NCBI GenBank assembly: GCA_003999685.1
Contig: CP021223.1
Location: 2,542,001 to 2,606,000 of the forward strand
Source of the DNA: Taiwanofungus camphoratus
Taxonomy: Eukaryota > Basidiomycota > Agaricomycetes > Polyporales > Taiwanofungaceae
Reading direction: 5' to 3'
DNA: 64,000 nt
Below are positions 59,701 to 64,000 of this stretch, in pieces; within the stretch, counting starts at the first letter, position 1, and every line of letters starts with the position of its first letter. The notes beneath the pieces are model-generated. The model was not told where the DNA came from. It was given only the letters and a program-made list of their open reading frames with translations, and did no database searches. The translations under genes were made by a program, and so were the position numbers.

Positions 59701-60511
59701 GTGGCTTCACGTAAGGTTTCAGCCAGGGCCTTGCATCCAGAAGCCACCACTCCGGGGAAACTGCAATGGGTCGCATAATCCAGACGGTGTATGGCGTACA
59801 GGTATGCTTCTTGATGGAGTCACCTGTGGGACCAACGAGCAATGACCACCATCCAATGACCTTCCGAGATATCTCCGCCGTGAGGGTGACGCTGGAACAA
59901 AAAATGAGATCGATCGAGTAATCAGGTGTTTGCAAGGGAAGGAGGGCGTAGATAACGTACCGGCACGATGTGTGATAGGGTCCTCGGACTATCGAAGCTG
60001 CGAATCCACGGCTCCGAAATCATGTGTTAACGTATCTCGCTATTGTGGCGCCCTACGCCGCTGTCAATTGAATTGGGTAAGGAGACTTGAAAGTTACCAT
60101 GTCATCGGGAACAATCGATCAGTGGGATGAAAAATATGAGAACACAGCTGTAATGAGCACTGAATAAAGGAAGTCTAGGGGTCCGGGAGCGAACACGACA
60201 TATCCAAATACCATGTCGATGCCGTAATTCATGGAAGCCCGGAAGGCCTGGCAGATACTAGCGGCTGCCATAATTCAATGAGTAAGTGATGTCCCCACAA
60301 GGTTTGATATGCAGGTGATAGACAATAGCAAAGCCAAGTATCATTTGATATCACAACGTAGCAAACTTGCAGTGACAAACAGAAGGGCCGATCACCGGAC
60401 TCATGCGGAGCGAGCACAGTAGGAGCATGCCATTCACCAATAGTTGCAAAATACCGAGACACAAGCGGTAGACAACCATGAGACCCGAGATGTTAGAATC
60501 AAATAGTCCGT
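56719..60511. other. 3.8-kb stretch without a defensible gene
   Basis: Open frames are short on both strands. On the minus strand between about 60480 and 59640 there are hydrophobic pieces that could be exons of a membrane protein: MVVYRLCLGILQLLVNGMLL, SMNYGIDMVFGYVVFAPGPL and VTLTAEISRKVIGWWSLLVG. I could not join them into one frame or name a family. The rest shows nothing recognisable. Confidence 0.35.
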
Positions 60512-61875
60512 TCAAAAGTACAACCCCATCCAGCCTCTGGAGCTAGCCACGATCTTGTCGCCGCCATTTTTGTCTCCAACCCACGGCAATTCATCGCCGT
60601 CACGGTGTATAGCCCCTTGAAGCCCCTTAGCAGTGAAGGACTTGGCAGACAGATCGACCGTGCCATTGAATTCGGCCTCCTTGTAAGTCAAGTAGACGTC
60701 GCCGTTGCGAGATGAGAGGTGCTCGCTCGAAATGGGGCGATGCGGGTGGCCGCGATGGTTGATGTAGAATATGTCACTGCGGCCCGCGCCAGTCGTAGTC
60801 TGCAGCACTGCGGTGTCCGGTGGCTCCGCGGTGGAGGGAGCAGGTGTGACGTGGACGTTGAGCACGGCGTCGCCACGCTGCGTCGTGAGCGTCGTCTTGT
60901 CGACAATCGCGACATGCCCGACAAGCCAACCGCGCACCATCTCGAGTGCGAGCTCGCCAGCGTGGACGCCACTGTGAGGGAAGAGCATGTTGTTCTCGTC
61001 GAGCGTGTACATTGTCACGAAGAGGCTGTCCATGTCGATGTTGGACTCGTCGTCGAACTTGATCTGTGCGACACTGTGGGCCTGGACGTGCAGCTTCTTG
61101 AGGTTCGGCGGCACGTAGAGTGTCATGTCGTAGCGCATGCAGGAGGAGGCAGGGAAGCCAGGCGTGGAGAGATGTACGCGGCTTTCCGAGAGACCTTCAT
61201 TGATTTCGTCCGCAGTGGGATACTTCATGGTAACCGAACCGAGAAGTGCTTCGTTGTCCGTGCGGAGAGTCAACTCGTACTTGATGTCTGCGGCATCGGA
61301 GGCACCTTGTGCGATTACCAGGGTGCCGACGGCTTGGCCAGTGATGTCAATCGAATGATCCGCTCCGTGAACGCCGACAGGCACTGAATACATGGTTTGG
61401 GCTCCGTTGTAAATATGAGGGGCCTTGAGACAGCCAAGGGAAGAACTGTATTGCGGCATGCCCTCGAGACCAGTAGGAGACGGCTGTCAATGCTTTTTAG
61501 CCAGTAGTGCATGGAAATGTAAGCCACAGCTTACAGTGAGAAGCCAGATGACAAATTTGATGGACTGCCAGCTGACGAGAATGAGGCAGACGATACCGAA
61601 TGCCTTCCAGAACAGTCCGCATCTGCAAGAATATTAGCATCAGACCTTGAGCATTCTGCTCAAAGTACGAACCGAATGCCGCAACACACGCAGCAGTCGG
61701 CTTTCTTTCTTCTAGGCCTTGTTACAGGAATTTCCGTGTCCAAGGACCCATCTCGGAACATATTGACTCTCTCCTGGGAAGCGTTCGGACTGTGCAACGC
61801 GACACGACCGAGCCCATCTTCTTCAGTGGGCAACTGGTTATCTGGGGACGTGAATTGAGCCATCGTACATTCCAT
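60512..61875 (-). CDS. DUF7330-like type II membrane protein
   Basis: Three exons (61875-61673, 61622-61535, 61483-60512) give 420 residues; a second ATG at 61863 is possible (MAQFTSPDNQLP). The N-terminus is cytosolic with a basic Cys patch (RPRRKKADCCVCCGIRCGLF), then a TM helix (WKAFGIVCLILVSWQSIKFV IWLLT), then a long extracellular beta-rich domain. That domain includes GADHSIDITGQAVGTLVIAQ, PPNLKKLHVQAHSVAQIKFD and LSSRNGDVYLTYKEAEFNGT, and ends GWMGLYF. The repeated short strands and the VSAKS/GDV-type phrases resemble the basidiomycete-specific DUF7330/adhesin-like group; that name is from memory and moderately sure. Function unknown. Confidence 0.75.
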
Positions 61876-62651
61876 CTACAATATATGATGCGCCCACAAT
61901 CGTCCAAATGCTCCTTCAATTTCAGAGCAGCCATGACGGCGCCGACAGAACCCCAGAATGTGAAATTCCGGGAAAGAAAATTAGGTGCCATTACCGACGT
62001 GAAAGATTGAGGTGGGTGAGGCGAAAGAGTGACGTATCAAATATGTTCAGAAGACAAACGGCGCCGAAAAACTCGACTTAAATGTGTATCAAGGGTGAAG
62101 CGCCAGGCACAGCGGTAGATATCCAATACCGGCCGTCAGCGCTAGCGTACTTTCTAATGTGAGTCACATCACAATCTGGGCTTTGCGAAGCCGTTAGCAT
62201 TGAATGATTGAAGAGGGAATGAAGTGGGATGACAGACCTGATACTCTTCCTCAAAACTTGCGATTCCTGTTATTTAGACATGCTCAGTTGTATGTCCGAG
62301 TTGGCTCCGAATTCGACCCCCAAGTGGCACGTGTCGCGAGTTCCGCATTCTGCAGAACAGACCCACTCACTGGGCTAAGCTGATCAAAACAACTTTTAGT
62401 GTTCCCCGTGTATGGTGCTTCAAAGCTTCACATACTGTACATTTACAGTATTGCCCGCCGGACGCCGCCAGGAGGGCAAAACGTCGATCTCGAATACATG
62501 ACTAACGGTGTTGGCGAAGGAAACACATGACGTTGACCGTGTATACTCTTGCTACTGATTCGTCAGTAACCTTATCCCAGTGGAGAGCGTAGAACTCTTA
62601 AGAATACACTGCTCTTGCAAACCAGGGAAATATTTGACCCCGTTGCAAGTA
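61876..62651. promoter_or_regulatory. Divergent intergenic region
   Basis: 776 bp between the DUF7330-like gene and the Fe-ADH gene, which start in opposite directions. No gene is seen. Confidence 0.5.
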
Positions 62652-64000
62652 ATGTCAGGACTCGACAACACGAAATATGAGTCTACCGCTCTCCAGGGCT
62701 ACTATTCGTGGACCGACACATTGAAGGGGGTCTACTATGGTCCAGGTTCGTTGTCGACCGCTCTCCCGAAGTTGCTGCAACTTCTGGGTGCCAAAAAGGC
62801 ATTGGTGGTGACCGGAAAGAGTTTGCACGATAAGGTCAACCATCGTTCTGTCCATACATGCAAACAGCTTCCTGAAACTCAGATCGCCGTGCAGACAGAT
62901 GTCGTAAAGAAGGTAGAAAACGTCCTCAAGCAGCACAACGTCTACGGCGCGACATTCTGGGAGATCGGGCAGCACGCGCCTGTCGCCGGCATCAAGAACG
63001 GGCTGAAGGCATTCAAGGATGCCGGCGCAGACGTGATCGTCTCCGTCGGCGGTGGTTCACCCATCGATGCATCCAAGGCTATCTTGTACTTTTACCAAGA
63101 GGAGACTGGGGGACCGTATCTGCGCCAGATCGCCATTCCGACGACCCTGAGCGCAGCGGAGTACACGGTGAGTGTGCAGGCTTATCGCTAATACGACCTG
63201 GTACGAAGACCGGCGCGCACACCATAGGTTGTCGCGGGATATACAAGCGAGGAAGGCAAGAAGGTTTCTGTCAGCTCCCAGGAGCTGGCCCCCGCAGGCA
63301 TCATTCTCGATGCTGAACTCACCCTTGCAACCCCGGATCGGCTCTGGTGAGTACGTTATACCCCTCAGCGCTTCTTTAACCAGCTTGCTCAGTGACATAT
63401 GAGGCTGTCTACCGGCATGCGAGCCGTCGACCACGCAGTCGGTGAATATTCACATTGCAGCTTCCCGAACGGCCATTTCGATGGCTAACGATGTGGCACA
63501 GAGAATCTGTACAGACCACTGGTGCCCCCGCCCATGAAGTACCTCTGCTATGCAGCCCTGGCAGACCTTTTCAAGTACCTTCCTCAGTCGAAGGCGAACC
63601 CCCAATCGATCGAGGTCAGGCAGAAGCTCCAAGTTGCGTCCTGGATGAGCCTGTGGCCTATCAAGCTGGAGAAGTATAGGTTCGCGTGGAATTCAGAATT
63701 GTCTAGGACTGTTCTGTCTGATAGCTACTTTGCCAGTGCGCTAGGTCTCTCTCACGCCTTGGGACACAAGTTGGGCGCAGCATACGGCATTCCGCACGGT
63801 ATCACTTCGGTACGAATGCCGCTGCTGTGCAGAGCATGGAGGCCTGACAGTTGTCCTGTTGTCAGTGCTTGACCCTCGCACCTACCGTCGCGCTCAAGTC
63901 CCAGATTGCCTCGGACGAGGACAAAGAGTGGCTCTCTGGCGCCCTGTTTCACTTGCGCCAGTCGTCCACGGGCACCCTGGATGGTGATGTCCTCAAGCTT
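62652..64000 (+). CDS. Iron-containing alcohol dehydrogenase (maleylacetate-reductase-like), 3' truncated by window edge
   Basis: An NAD(P)H-dependent dehydrogenase of the dehydroquinate-synthase-like fold; fungal members next to flavin enzymes often act in aromatic breakdown (maleylacetate to 3-oxoadipate), which is only suggested here. The start MSGLDNTKYESTALQGYYSW is at 62652. Then YYGPGSLSTALPKLL, GAKKALVVTGKSLHDK joined to TDVVKKVENVLK, the nucleotide-binding VIVSVGGGSPIDASKAI, and IAIPTTLSAAEYT-VVAGYTS. The metal-site segments are LSTGMRAVDHAVE and LGLSHALGHKLGAAYGIPHG, carrying the His ligands. Seven exons are seen before the right edge; the last read is TLDGDVLKL. No disabling change. 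Confidence 0.9.

Noticed and set aside
1-64000. tRNA and rRNA genes
   Set aside because: No convincing B-box (GGTTCGANTCC) paired with an A-box and no rRNA-like sequence was seen by eye on either strand; a tRNA search program would settle it.

Overview
The window reads as a contig of a filamentous basidiomycete, most likely an Agaricomycete of the polypore type. The genes are split by many short (about 50-75 nt) GT-AG introns. Several families are typical of that group: an OPT oligopeptide transporter, a DUF7330-like membrane protein, an XlnR-like zinc-cluster factor, and decayed Ty3/gypsy and LINE elements. The taxonomic call is inference; I made no database comparison.

Layout. Positions 1-1190 hold the 5' part of an unrecognised minus-strand gene that runs off the left edge. 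Positions 1.2-21.7 kb are a repeat and transposon block. It contains a large inverted array of three kinds of tandem repeat facing a central AT-rich spacer, with the C-terminal end of a LINE reverse-transcriptase ORF at its right end. It also contains four copies of one long-LTR family (TGAT...ATCA ends; three have 4-bp target duplications, one of them imperfect), a gag-like or cargo gene with a zinc-cluster-like Cys pattern split by one of those LTRs, a decayed Ty3/gypsy element (minus strand) whose reverse transcriptase is split by another, and a decayed minus-strand ORF. Nested insertions and different levels of CpG loss give a relative age order. A frameshifted metallo-beta-lactamase fragment sits exactly where the repeat block ends.

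From 22.6 kb to the right edge the sequence is gene-rich. In order: OPT transporter (-), Rrp17/Nop25 rRNA-processing protein (+), Rkm5-like protein lysine methyltransferase (-), Bos1 Golgi/ER SNARE (+), P5B ATPase of the Ypk9/ATP13A2 type (+), a single-pass membrane protein with a Ser/Ala/Pro-rich ectodomain (+), metallo-beta-lactamase (+), Mia40 (+), a PH-Sec7-PH protein whose Sec7 domain lacks the catalytic glutamate finger (+), flavin-reductase-like FMN-binding protein (-), XlnR-like Zn2Cys6 transcription factor (-), a 3.8-kb stretch with no gene I can defend, a DUF7330-like membrane protein (-), and an iron-containing alcohol dehydrogenase / maleylacetate-reductase-like gene (+) cut by the right edge.

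Most of these are housekeeping genes (ribosome biogenesis, secretory traffic, mitochondrial import, vacuolar ion/polyamine transport) with no operon-like link. The transporter, flavin reductase, transcription factor and Fe-ADH are compatible with nutrient or aromatic catabolism but are not an evident cluster. Exon boundaries were read by eye from splice signals and reading frame, so individual junctions may shift by a few codons.
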